Positions 10,801-21,313 of a stretch of DNA of 64,000 bases are shown here, one piece after another. Location of the stretch: assembly GCA_014281115.1 (NCBI GenBank), contig JACONQ010000003.1, forward strand, positions 3,162,001 through 3,226,000, in the 5' to 3' direction. The position numbers were made by a program, and so were the translations under genes. Positions within the stretch are counted from its first letter, which is position 1; the number at the start of each line of letters is the position of its first letter. Source of the DNA: Laburnicola sp. R22_1. Taxonomy: Eukaryota; Ascomycota; Dothideomycetes; Pleosporales; Didymosphaeriaceae. The notes under the pieces are model-generated. The model did no database searches. It was not told the DNA's origin and worked only from the letters and a program-made list of their open reading frames with translations.

Positions 10801-12304
10801 GTCGGCGTCGGACGACAGCACGGTCAAGATCTGGGATCCGAGCAGCGGCGCGTGCCTGTCGACGCTCGAGGGGCATAGCGATTCGGTCAGGTCCGTAGCC
10901 TTCTCCCCCGACTCCGCACGGCTCGCGTCGGCGTCGGACGACAGCACGGTCAAGATCTGGGATCCGAGCAGCGGCGCGTGCCTGTCGACGCTCGAGGGGC
11001 ATAGCGATACGGTCAACTCCGTAGCCTTCTCCCACGACTCCGCACGGCTCGCGTCGGCGTCGGCCGACAGCACGGTCAAGATCTGGGATCCGAGCAGCGG
11101 CGCGTGCCTGTCGACGCTCGAGGGGCATAGCGGTTGGGTCAGGTCCGTAGCCTTCTCCCACGACTCCGCACGGCTCGCGTCGGCGTCGGACGACAGCACG
11201 GTCAAGATCTGGGATCCGAGCAGCGGCGCGTGCCTGTCGACGCTCGAGGGGCATAGCGGTTGGGTCTGGTCCGTAGCCTTCTCCCCCGACTCCGCACGGC
11301 TCGCGTCGGCGTCGGCCGACAGCACGGTCAAGATCTGGGATCCGAGCAGCGGCGCGTGCCTGTCGACGCTCGAGGGGCATAGCGGTTGGGTCTACTCCGT
11401 AGCCTTCTCCCACGACTCCGCACGGCTCGCGTCGGCGTCGGCCGACAGCACGGTCAAGATCTGGGATCCGAGCAGCGGCGCGTGCCTGTCGACGCTCGAG
11501 GGGCATAGCGATACGGTCAGGTCCGTAGCCTTCTCCCACGACTCCGCACGGCTCGCGTCGGCGTCGGACGACAACACGGTCAAGATCTGGGATCCGAGCA
11601 GCGGCGCGTGCCTGTCGACGCTCGAGGGGCATAGCGATACGGTCAACTCCGTAGCCTTCTCCCCCGACTCCGCACGGCTCGCGTCGGCGTCGGACGACAA
11701 GACGGTCAAGATCTGGGATCCGAGCAGCGGCGCGTGCCTGTCGACGCTCGAGGGGCATAGCGGTTGGGTCTACTCCGTAGCCTTCTCCCACGACTCCGCA
11801 CGGCTCGCGTCGGCGTCGGCCGACAGCACGGTCAAGATCTGGGATCCGAGCAGCGGCGCGTGCCTGTCGACGCTCGAGGGGCATAGCGATACGGTCAGGT
11901 CCGTAGCCTTCTCCCACGACTCCGCACGGCTCGCGTCGGCGTCGGACGACAACACGGTCAAGATCTGGGATCCGAGCAGCGGCGCCTGCCTTCAGACGCT
12001 CAATGTTGGCCGGACACTCTCCCGCATCTCTTTCGATTATACCGATTCGTGCCTTGACACTGAGATTGGCACCATCAGTCTTAGAAATCCATCAGATTCA
12101 GTTGTACCCCTGGATAATGCAGAAGTCCAACAACCTCAATACAAAGGCATAGCTTTAAGTTCGGATAGAGTTTGGATTACATATAACTCGAAGATGTTTA
12201 TATGGTTGCCCTCAGAATATCGGCCGTTATGCTCAGTAGTGTTGGACAATACAATTAGCGTTGGGGTTGGATCAGGAAGGGTATGGTTCGTTAGCACGTC
12301 CTAA
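7820..12304 (+). CDS. HET-NACHT-WD40 STAND receptor (HET-E/HNWD type), one frameshift
   Basis: The HET domain starts at ATG 7820 (YAILSHTWG, FWIDTCCINK, WFTRGWTLQELLAP). It is followed by a NACHT domain with Walker A GDPGKGKTMLL and Walker B FLIVDALDEC, then WD repeats from 10346. An intron at 10075..10129 (GTAATG...TTTAG) joins the NACHT and WD parts in phase. The 718-aa last segment ends with a non-repeat tail. Without the lesion the protein would be about 1476 aa, close to the Podospora HET-E family plan. The lesion is in the run GGGGCCCCC at 8381-8389: the HET frame and the following frame (LSQFSVNERISW, YSLLGILGVHIPPIYGEG) are out of register by one missing base. As written, a truncated HET protein of about 218 aa would be made. 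The role is allorecognition/heterokaryon incompatibility, with the WD propeller as specificity surface. It is either an inactivated allele or an indel error. Confidence 0.88.
10346..11990 (+). repeat. 126-bp WD40 coding tandem repeat array (13 units)
   Basis: Thirteen consecutive 42-aa WD units begin with CLSTLEGHS. Variation is confined to few codons: D/G and S/T/W/M after EGHS, N/Y/R/W before SVAFS, P/H in FS[PH]D, R/Q before LASAS, A/D after ASAS, and N/S/K before TVKIWD. These are the kinds of positions known to be under diversifying selection in HET-D/HET-E/HNWD genes. The repeat DNA is almost identical and GC-rich, with no sign of heavy C-to-T damage. Confidence 0.93.
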
Positions 12305-13130
12305 AGCCTTTAGTATTTCTTTATTTTTTATTATCTTATTTTCTCTATTCCTCTATTTCATAGAGGGGGCTGGGGATTAAGGTGTATATATACTTCCCTA
12401 AGTTGCATGCCGAAGCTTCGAGCATCCTCTAGATCAAGTCGCAAGCCTTTCATGTAGAATCACGTGCTTGATATTTGCCACCAGAAATAGAGCGCAATAT
12501 ACCATCATCCAATCTTATTCCATCGCTGTCTGACGGCGCGATAATATAGCTTAGTAAAAGGACCCTGCTGGCCCAGTCCATGTCGGCGGTAGTGGTCCAA
12601 CGAGCGAACAGCTGGCGGCAACGAACACCAGCCCGCCATCCAAAAATAGCCTCTTAGTCGTTAGACATTTGTGGAATAGCGCGAACCTTCGCTGGTTAAG
12701 CATAGAATAAAATACAATACGGTAATAATTTCCAGCGATACACCACGTAAGCTCGCTAGATCGGCCCGCGAAAATCATGCTTAGGACCCCCTCTGCGCGG
12801 ATAAATCCGGATTGCATCATACTACGGATCGCGTATCTGCAAAGCTCTGCAATACTTCCTTACACTATAGAGCTATCGTTTGGGACCCCCGAACTCTAGC
12901 ATTTATAGATAGCCGTCTTATTGTAGGGATATAAACTGGGTGCGGTTTAAGAGGCCTTAAAAGGGAAGACTAAAAGCATAAGTAAGAGCGCTGTAATTTT
13001 TTCGCCACTCACCATCAGATTAAGGAGAATTCTTAGAAGAAGAGGATTGCCATTGATGCGATTTAATTTACTGTGGGGTGGGGGGTGGAGATGCTTTTAT
13101 AGGAAATCTTTTGCGGCACGGGGTGCTTTG
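12305..13130. other. Spacer, no recognisable gene
   Basis: AT-rich sequence follows the WD40 gene stop. An 89-codon minus-strand frame at 12551-12820 has no recognisable domain and is not called. The part near 13040-13130 lies directly behind the truncated transposase and may be its eroded remainder. Confidence 0.4.
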
Positions 13131-13132
13131 CG

Positions 13133-13582
13133 TTACGCAGGGGGGGACGTTAGGTCGACTTTGTGGCGTCGTATAAATCGGTCAACCCAGTTTTTGCCAG
13201 CAGGCTTCCCAGCTATTTCTGATGCGAAATTTCGTATCATCTCCTTTGTAGGGGGTAATCCTCGTTCGCAAAGGCCATCAATATATTGTAGAAGCTCAGT
13301 TTCCTGTTGGGAGTTGAGGAGGCGCTGGCTGTCGGCCAGCGCGTCGCGCGTGCCCTGCACCCTGCGATGCCGGCGCGACAACGTATTGCGATCGCAGCCA
13401 TATTTTTGAGCGACTTTGGTGTAATTAGGCTTCTCAGAGATGCTCAGCGAGCTCAAATAGTCAAGAGCAGCACTTAATTCGGCCATATTCGTTGTATAGA
13501 GCGTTGCAAAAGGTGCCGAAGTTGGGCTGTTGAGGCGGAAAATCGATCGTCCGGTGGGGCCGATCGTCAGGTGATGAAACAC
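13133..13582 (-). pseudogene. Truncated pogo/Fot1-like transposase, DNA-binding N-terminus
   Basis: The probable start is at 13486 (MAELSAALDYL). The first helix-turn-helix (psq/CENP-B type) reads YTKVAQKYGCDRNTLSRRHR. A CENP-B/Tc5-type second DNA-binding region follows (ETELLQYIDGLCERGLPP, EMIRNFASEIAG, KNWVDRFIRRH). The frame stops right after this point and the DDE catalytic domain is missing, so this is a truncated Tc1/mariner-superfamily element of the pogo/Fot1 kind. No clear terminal repeats were found around it. It sits beside the inverted-repeat unit that carries the HET-ankyrin gene. Confidence 0.75.
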
Positions 13583-13761
13583 GGTAACCGGCTTACCTCT
13601 TGTAGATTCGCCACCTCACAAGGTCATGGTCGGTGCGGTTCGGCCGCCCTCCCTGCTAGTGGTGGCGATATAATGTACCAGTCTATATTTGTTACGGTTC
13701 TCTATTGCTTATAAAAATGCTTATGCATCTCTACTTATACTACGCTATTACCAGCTTTAGA

Positions 13762-13873
13762 CTATGCTTAATACGTTACGCTTCTACTACCTAGAGATAA
13801 TAATAATACATAGACCGGTATCATCTAAGCCCGACTGGCCGTACTTATTAGCTACTGTAATTAACATTTAATG
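13762..13873 (+). repeat. Inverted repeat, left arm, flanking HET-ankyrin gene
   Basis: This arm is about 112 bp and begins CTATGCTTAATACGTTACGC. It matches the reverse complement of 17221-17334 with about four mismatches, three of them transitions. The inner end overlaps the stop codon region of the HET-ankyrin gene. The 8-mer AGCTTTAG at 13753-13760 abuts the outer end and recurs at 17350-17357. Confidence 0.85.
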
Positions 13874-15650
13874 CAGCAGCTCAACTATTGCTTCGTGACC
13901 GTACCGTGCCGCCCACGATAGCGGCGTTTGTCCATTTTGGTCCTTTAAGCTAACATCGACTTTTCTGGTATTGAGCAACAATTTAACTACCGCTTCGTGT
14001 CCGTTCCGTGCTGCCTGCGAGAGCGGCGTCTGTCCGTAACAATCCTTCGAGTCCACGTCGACCTTGTCTGTGTTAAGCAGCAGCTTCACTACCGCCTCGT
14101 GTCCGTTGCGGACCGCCCCCGATAGCGGCGTCCGTTTGTTCTGATCCTTCGAGTTAACATCAACCTTGTCTGTGTTAAGCAGCAGCTTCACTACCGCCTC
14201 GTGCCCGTTCCATGCCGCCCACCACAGCGGCGTCTGTCCGTAACAATCCTTCGAGTTAACATCAACCTTGTCTGTGTTAAGCAGCAGCTTTACTACCACC
14301 TCGTGTCCATAGCATGCCGCCCACCACAGCGGCGTCTGTTCGTTCTGATCCTTCGAGTCAACATCAACCTTGCCCGTGTCGAGCAGCAGCTTCCCTACCG
14401 CCTCGTGTCCGTTGCGGGCCGCCCTCGATAGCGGCGTCCGTTCGTCCTGATCCTTCGAATTAACATTAACCTTGCCCGTGTCGAGCAGCAGCTTCACTAC
14501 CGCCTCGTGTCCGTTGCGGGCCGCCCCCGATAGCGGCGTCCGTTTGTTCTGATCCTTCGAGTCAACATTAATCTTGCCTGTGTCGAGCAGCAGCTTCATT
14601 ACTGCCTCGTGCCCGCTCCATGCCGCCCACCACAGCGGCGTCCGTTCGTTATGATCCTTCAAGTCAACATCAACCTTGCCTGTGTCGAGCAGCAGCTTCA
14701 CTACCGCCTCGTGTCCGTTGCGGGCCGCCCCTGATAGCGGCGTCCGTTCGCCCTGATCCTTCGAGTCAACATCAACCTTGCCCGTATCGAGCAGCAGCTT
14801 CACTGCCGCCTCGTGTCCGTAGCATGCCGCCCCCGATAGCGGCGTCCGTTCGTTCTGATCCTTCGAGTCAACATCAACCTTGCCCGTGCTGAGCAGCAGC
14901 TTCACTACTGCCTCGTGTCCGTAGCATGCCGCCCCCGATAGCGGCGTCCGTTCGTTCTGATCCTTCGAGTCAACATCAACCTTGCCCGTGTCGAGCAGCA
15001 GCTTCACTACTGCCTCGTGTCCGTTGCGGGCCGCCCTCGATAGCGGCGTCCGTTCGTCCTGATCCTTCGAATTAACATTAACCTTGCCCGTGTCGAGAAG
15101 CAGCTTCACTACCGCCTCGCGTCCGTTCCATGCTGCCCACCACAGCGGCGTTCGTTCCTTCTCAGATTTTGAGTCAACGTCGACCTTGCCTGTGCCAAGC
15201 AGCAGTTTGGCCACCGCTTCGTGCCCGTTCTCTGTAGCCCACAATAGCGGCGTCTGTCCATATCTACCCTCTAAGTTCACGTCGATCTTGCCTGTTTTGA
15301 GGAGCATCTCAGCTAAGATCTTGTCCCTGCTCAGTGCCGTTGCACATGTTAGCTTTCGTTCGTCTTCATCTTCGTCTGTTGAATCAAGGAGCAGTTTGAC
15401 TACCGCCTCGTGTCCATTCAGTGCCGCTCTCCATAGCGGTATCCAGCCAGTCTGGTTTTTCGATTCAGTGTTGGGCTTGCCTGTGGCGAGCAGCAGCTTG
15501 ACTATCGCCTCGCACCCAAACTCTGCCGCCCACGATAGCGGCGTTTGTCCGCTTTGGTCTTTCGAGTTGACGTCGACCTTGCCTGTGTCGAGCAGTAGCT
15601 TGACTAGCGCTTCATGTCTATTCAGTACCGCCCAGATGAGGACTGCATGC
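13868..15650 (-). repeat. 102-bp ankyrin coding repeats (18 units)
   Basis: Eighteen 34-aa ankyrin units occur, the last cut short at the stop. The central ones are nearly identical, with switches in blocks such as LSGAARN, LWWAAWN and LSGAACY. These block patterns recur in different orders, as expected from shuffling by unequal recombination. Confidence 0.9.
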
Positions 15651-16697
15651 TCCAACGAATCCAAATTTCGCAAAAATTCAGGCATTGTCCATTGGGGCAA
15701 ACAGGGCGTACAGCCTTTTCCGTCATGGAGGTGAAGAAGAAATGCAATAGTATCGTGAATGACTTCCTCCACAGATTTCTCATAGTTTGGTACCAGAATA
15801 TCTGTATCACATCCGTCTGACGATATGCCAAGCAATGCATAAATGACATCTCTCGATTCAGTTGCCTTACTTGCCCTGAATTTGAGGAGTAATGTGCGGA
15901 GGTCGTTGTTTTGGCTCCACCAAGAATGCTTTCGTGTAGGACCTGGCATGATATCCAGGATAGCTTGGCAATGAGGATCCGGAGTTATGCCCACCAAATA
16001 TGGAATGATCGCAAAGATGCGCGCCGAGACCGATTTGGTACCACAAATGACTCTGGCCGACCGTGCATTAGCAACTTCTTGTATTATCCACACCCTCTTA
16101 AACCAGGATCGGCCGAAGAGGATCCAGAGCCCCTCGCGTAGTCGGTGCATCCAATTTTCATGTACATTATCCAGTGGTTGCTGTACAGTCGACCAACGAT
16201 CTTGCCACCGCTCGTCTGACGTCGTCCAGTTGTTGCATGCATAGTCAAGCGCCTCTTTCTCTAGGCTTTGCATATAATGGAAGGCCAGATCTGTCTCAGA
16301 AGTAGCTTGGCCTAACCAGATCAGGACCCTTTCGGCTCTTTTATAGATAGAAGTCATCTGTACCACTTGGTGTGCCCGTTCTTTGTCATTTTCCTGGTCA
16401 ATGCAGATGGCATCAACCCATAGGATCCGGTCTTCGTATGGGTAGCGCAAATGCTGTAATGCCAGCGATAAATTTTTCGTGACTGGCATCATCCTTCCAT
16501 TGATCTCAATATCGTGCGGCTTGGCTGTACCTCCCTATGTGTACGACAAAGCTTCGTATTCCATGCTGCCATCGGTATCGCGTAGCCATGCATCGAATAG
16601 TTCGCATCGTATGCATCCATAGTCGCCATGGAAAAGCCGGAGAAGCCGGAAGGAACATTCCTCTAGATCTATAGGCTTGTACTCAAAACGATTCATT
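13868..16697 (-). pseudogene. HET-domain/ankyrin-repeat gene with disrupted N-terminus
   Basis: The open part is 16492..13868 (874 aa). The HET core reads LWVDAICIDQEND, RVLIWLGQA and SWFKRVWIIQEV, followed by 18 ankyrin units of 34 aa (GHEAVVKLLLDTGKVDV type). Upstream the HET start is still readable in frame (KPIDLEE..., YEALSYT*GG) but carries two lesions. A TAG at 16537-16535 stands where the invariant Trp of the SYTWG signature belongs (TGG to TAG). One extra base near 16680 (TAAC where TAC is expected) shifts the codons from the probable ATG at 16697. Translation could still start at Met 16492, giving a protein without the first HET motif. The family role is cell death in vegetative incompatibility. 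The gene is boxed by inverted repeats. Confidence 0.85.
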
Positions 16698-17220
16698 AGC
16701 GGCTTTGAGAGGGCTATTCCGACAAGAGTCGCTGTGCCGTAGGAGGTAGGGCGGCTAGGCAGAAGCGAAATCTAAAGCCTGTGATTGTCTTGACTCGGAA
16801 ACATTAGACCATGTTGTCAGGAGTAGACATTGAGACATCTTACAACTATGCGCAGGCCGCAAAAGATGACTATTCCCACCTTTTCAGTTGGAACGGGGTA
16901 TTCGAGGAGATAGTAGAGGGTTGTGGATGCTGAGACAGATCAAAGAGCAGCTGAAATTGTAGGCTGAAGGTCGAGGGTGGCTGTGTGACTCAGGCGCAGC
17001 CCCGCAGTTGCCAACACCAAGGCTGTGTAGAACTGGCTAACGTTGGTTCTGAAAGTGGTGATTCTCCGGATAGTAAGTCGGTATTGCCACTACAAGCGGC
17101 ATGGCCGACTTGCGCCAGCACTTGGGTTGGAGTGTCGCAGGAGATAGCAATGAAAGGTGAGATGAACGGTTCGCGTTGCGACTGCCGGGGGAGAGTAACT
17201 GCGCCGCAATGCACTGCAAG
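16698..17220. other. Upstream region of HET-ankyrin gene inside the inverted-repeat unit
   Basis: No supported gene was found; short frames on both strands around 16985-17248 look like mutual shadows. The region is bounded on the right by the inverted repeat and presumably holds the former HET-ankyrin promoter. Confidence 0.4.
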
Positions 17221-17334
17221 GCAATTAAATTTTAATTACAGTAGCTAATAAGTACGGCCAGTCGGACTCAGACGATACCGGTCTATGTATTATTATTATC
17301 TCTAGGTAGTAGAAGCGTAACGTATTAAGCATAG
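17221..17334 (-). repeat. Inverted repeat, right arm, flanking HET-ankyrin gene
   Basis: This arm is about 114 bp, the reverse complement of 13762-13873 at about 96% identity. The whole unit 13762-17334 is about 3.57 kb. The outer end reads TTAAGCATAG, then 15 bp of unmatched sequence, then AGCTTTAG, the possible 8-bp target duplication partner. Confidence 0.85.
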
Positions 17335-18985
17335 ATCGCAAGGCTGCGGAGCTTTAGTCGGCCCGCTTGCTAGACTTTGCACAGCCACAGGTTTGACAGC
17401 CACAAGCACGCCACGCTGGGTTATGATTATATAACATTTTTGCGCTAGCTGGAATTGGTAATCGCTCCGACCAGAGGTACCGACCAGGGTGGCGATCCCG
17501 AATAATTTGAGCGCTACCAGCAGCCCTACGGCTAATTATTACTCCTTGGTAGTGCTATTAGATTCTCTAGCTTCGATAGAGACGCCTAAGGGGTTGCGAC
17601 AATTATGTAAGCGTAGTGACGGCTTTCTGGCATACAAGACTCGTTTTTGTTTAAATAATACTGTTTGCGAAACATGTAGCAAGACATCTGCGCAAGCGTA
17701 ATTTTTATATACGTAGGATTATGGCGCTTTAGAAATGGTCTAAGCATGTAACCTAAGGTGGATGTAGTAAAATTTAAGACGCATGGAGAAGTTCTGTAGT
17801 TGGGAAATAGAAGTACCTATAGTTTGTTCCGTTACGGTGGTTGGTCCGTTACGGGTGGATGGACGTTAGATGTTTTCGCCCGACAGTCGGAAAGCAACGT
17901 GCGTGATTGCAGGAAGTTCTGCCCGCGCCAAGACTTCTCTGCTTCACTGCTCGTAAGCATCACGTGACATTCGTTCAAATTATTACTTCCTACAGGCCTC
18001 GCTTTTATCAGCAATTAGCGTTCCCTTATGACCAAGTTTGCTAAATCTGCATAAACTAAGCAGGCGCCTAAATCGCCGGCTCTACTCACCCAAAACTTAT
18101 ACCTTCACCGGTTACCTGCGTCCAAGTTTATCTGCTTCCACTGCAGTCTAGGCATCGCCGCCTAATCCATCGGGAACTCCGTTGCTGCGAGGCAGACAGA
18201 ACACAGCCAGAAAGTAAGGCCAGGGGTGTCTCCAAACCCATCAGAAACTACGTTGCCGCCAGAAGGGGAGGCACAGCCGTGACGTACACCCAGAGAAGAC
18301 AACGGGTTTCAGTCTGCCTTGCACGATCGAAACACCAATAGGCTGGCCGGCTTCCTACAAAGACGGGGCGCTGTTCCCTGCAAGCTTGATGCCTCTAACC
18401 CAATGCTTCCACTCAAAGTAGCGAAGGTGTAAGAAGCCATCACAAAAGGAGGGCAGCCGCCAAAGCCATCCTTGGGGCAAGACATGGCTGTCAACCATCC
18501 GCATGACACGGCACAGAAAGGGGCATCCCAGCGTGGCATGAAGGATATGCCCGGACGCTATTCCACGGTGGCGTGGGAAAGGCTACACTGTTGGTGCTTG
18601 GAGGTGCTACGATGGTGGCGAGTACCCCCAAGCCATAAGGGAGTAGGCTGTTCCGCTTCCGATAAGACAGCGCTTCTGGAACCTAGCACAAGGTCGCAGG
18701 AAAGCCGTGGACGGAACGTAGGAGTACATTGGGTTCGACGGTAACTACCAGCCCTTTCTATGGAAGGCCCACGTTAGGACGACCTGTTACGTCGCGTTGA
18801 TTCGTAGTCAGCTGGACAGAGTCGTCCTCCCTTGTGAGCTCACGATGGGTTGTAGGCTAGTTAGACTAGGCAGACGTATAGCTTCCTCCCGATTACGAGA
18901 CAAGTGACGCTCGAGGCTATGCACACAAATAGCTATTAACGCTACTACTTGGGCGAGGATACAAGCCTGTCTAGGTAAGAGTAGG
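17335..18985. other. Gene-poor stretch
   Basis: Several frames of 60-90 codons exist, but none has a recognisable domain, compositional bias or splice signals. I see no RNA gene or transposon end here. Confidence 0.45.
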
Positions 18986-19866
18986 TCATCTTAGGAGGTC
19001 AAGACATACCAGAACAATACCCTGGCGGATCTCGCGGATTCGCACGTTGGCAAGCGCTAGACTGTACAGAACAATCGCCCCGAGAATCTGAAAGGACGCT
19101 GCCACTGCGTTGGCCACGACGAATTGTAGTAGCGTACGCACACGTTTGGGAATGGGGTGTCCCGAGGCCCTGTGGGTTTGTAGAGCCTCGTGCCATTGTG
19201 CGCACGACACAACAGACGCTATGGCAACGCGAGAGAGCAGTGCATACTCGTACACCACGTTGTCCCTGCCTGCAATCAGAAGAATGGACAAGGAGAGAGG
19301 GAAGGTCTCGTACCACCTAAAAAGGCCATATCAGGTGCCGTCCACGCGAAACTACCATAGACTAGCCATATCGCCCTGCGCGAATTTCGGATGCCACGAA
19401 GTGTCCAGGAGAGCTACCCGTAGTATAAGTTCGTAACCCAATCGGTAGTAGGAAGTACGCTCACATTCGTGCCGACGAACAGCTGAAGGGCAAACAGGAT
19501 GACTGGTTCAAGCCAATGAGGCTCGTCTGTAGTGAAGGCAATCACAATAGCGACTATGCCAGCTATAGACAAGCCGGCTTGACAGATGCTAAAGAGGAGA
19601 GTTAGGGTTCTTTCCCAGACGCGCGCGTGCCTATTCTTTCTAAGCCAGGAGGCATCCTGGATCAAGAGCACAACGCTCAGCAGAAGTCCGCTAACGAAGC
19701 AAAGGAGAAAGCCGATATGAAGGACGAGGGCCATAATGGAGCGACGATCTGGGGAGCGTCGGACGCGAAGACCACTCCTTATCTGTCGAACTCCTGATAT
19801 CATGAGCCGCGCCATGCAACGAGACTTCACGGATGCCTCCAAGCCCTTAAGGGTCCCATCGTGCAT
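18986..19866 (-). CDS. Multi-pass membrane protein, unknown
   Basis: Two exons, 19866..19418 and 19316..18986, join in phase (donor GTAGCTC, acceptor TTTTTAG) to give up to 259 aa. The junction reads NLYYG|WYETFPLSLSILL. The hydrophobic segments are VLHIGFLLCFVSGLLLSVVL, an Ile/Val/Ala-rich helix, VILFALQLFVG, FPLSLSILLIAG, LLSRVAIASVVSC and FVVANAVAASFQILGAIVLY. The likely start is MALVLHIGF at 19734, because the 44 residues before it are basic and non-hydrophobic. The 3' end may continue after a further donor near 19005. No family is recognised; the splice phase and helix pattern are the support. Confidence 0.5.
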
Positions 19867-20461
19867 CGGGGTATGGACCCATTAGGATACTGAGCACCAC
19901 GTCCCTCGACCCACCCTTAGGGGGGGACGGGGCCTAAGCATGTGGTTCCGCTGATACGCTCGCTGGTGCGGACGAGACATCTGAGCCTTGATCCTGGCGG
20001 CGCCAACATACGCATGACCGAAGGCGTGCGCATCCTAAGCGCCCACACAACTCACAAAGGCCCGCATTCAGGGCCGCTTCAGGATCTGGGGGGCTTTGAC
20101 CGTGGCTCGTTGCTTCACCATTCGGCACTCCGCGAATCTCCCCTTGCTAGCTGAAGGCGTAGCTGGCGCTGGCGATGCTGTTGCATGCCCGTTCCTTGCA
20201 ACGGCAAGGCGAAGTGGGTGGAGGAGGCGTCGCCGCGTCTCCATTCAGCTGCCTGCATCCTCGTCGCACTCGCCACCAACCTGGGAGGGTCTGGGAGGCG
20301 CAGGGGGACGCATGAACGGGAAGACATGCGGCGGACGCTGCGTCCAGTGTGCCTTGCTTTCTTAGCTGCCGTAGTAGAGGATAAGGACTTACTTGTCGCT
20401 CCGCTTCGTCCGCTTCGTCACCCCACTCCGTTTACGCTGCATTCCTATCCAATTGTCCGCC
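19867..20461. other. Spacer with no supported gene
   Basis: GC-rich sequence with overlapping short frames on both strands. Nothing is recognisable. Confidence 0.35.
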
Positions 20462-21313
20462 ATGACCGTTTTACAAAGTCCAACTGATTCCCTCGCTACC
20501 ATTGAGGACGACACGTTATACGAAGTATATAGAGAGAAAGATGGAGAGAAAGACGGCGAGGAAGACGGAAAGGAAGATGGAGAGATGCAAAATCAGGTCA
20601 GTGATCACTGCTGTGCGTACTTCCACTAGCTCACCTGTCATCATGGTAGCCAGCCGTAGGGGCAGATCCCCACGGCGGTGTGCTGTCTCGGCCATGCTCC
20701 GTATCACAAGGCGGTCCACTCACAGGCCGTCCTGGAAAGAAGCGAGTGCGCTTTGAGGAAGATTCGGATGAGGTGCATCGCAGCGTGAAGAGAAAGGTCA
20801 TTAGAACAGTAAGCTATGCTACGAAAGACTTGACAAACCAAGCAGGTTGCTTATGCATGTATAGGAGGAATGCTCGGCCCTACTCACGGCCACAAAACAA
20901 ATACAGGATCTAGAAGCGAGGGTCGAAGCGCTAGAAGAAAAGAAGGTGAAGTGGGGAAGGTCTTTCGAGAGTGGGCTGAGAGGAACGAGAAATTCATGCG
21001 AGAGCTTACATCGCTCATGACTAGTGATACTGGTAAATAACTTCGAGAAATGCTATGTACAGGGGAAGGGCGGGAGAGAGCAAGCGTGCGGACTGGTAAC
21101 GTGTTGCAGTGTCTAGGGAATGAGCAGGCGCCTGTCAAAGATCGCATATACTCGTTCAGCACCCCAGGATGCCTCAGCAGACATTTTAAACTTACGCATT
21201 TAGCGAAGATTCAAGAAGGTCAAAAGCCCAAATGCCGCTTATGTCTGGTACGGCTGGATAACAAGATACATCTCCAACGACACGCGCTTCAGGTACATAG
21301 AACTGTCTCATAA
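20462..21313 (+). pseudogene. Decayed gene with C2H2-like tail, possibly DUF3435/FluG-type relic
   Basis: The 21050-21313 frame has a zinc-finger-like pattern: GCLSRHFKLTHL, then KCRLCLVRLDNKIHLQRHAL and QVH. This resembles the C-terminal fingers found in many DUF3435 (FluG-domain) proteins. Upstream, 20462-20597 encodes an acidic leader (DGEKDGEEDGKEDGE) with a following GTCAGT donor. A coiled-coil-like DLEARVEALEEKK at about 20909 is out of frame with WAERNEKFMRELTSLM further on. The pieces do not assemble into one clean model. They may be two unrelated fragments; the DUF3435 link is a suggestion only. Confidence 0.35.

Noticed and set aside
10265..11917. Long minus-strand open frame (550 codons) across the WD40 array
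   Set aside because: Antisense shadow of the WD40 repeats, kept open by repeat periodicity and high GC.
12551..12820. 89-codon minus-strand gene
   Set aside because: No domain, splice context or biased composition; likely chance.
10346..15650. Repeat arrays as satellite or CRISPR DNA
   Set aside because: The periods are multiples of three and translate into WD40 (42 aa) and ankyrin (34 aa) units in open frames.
16985..17248. Overlapping plus and minus short genes
   Set aside because: Mutual shadows without domain or promoter evidence.
18309..18744. Possible small genes
   Set aside because: Frames under 95 codons, low-complexity look, no splice partners.
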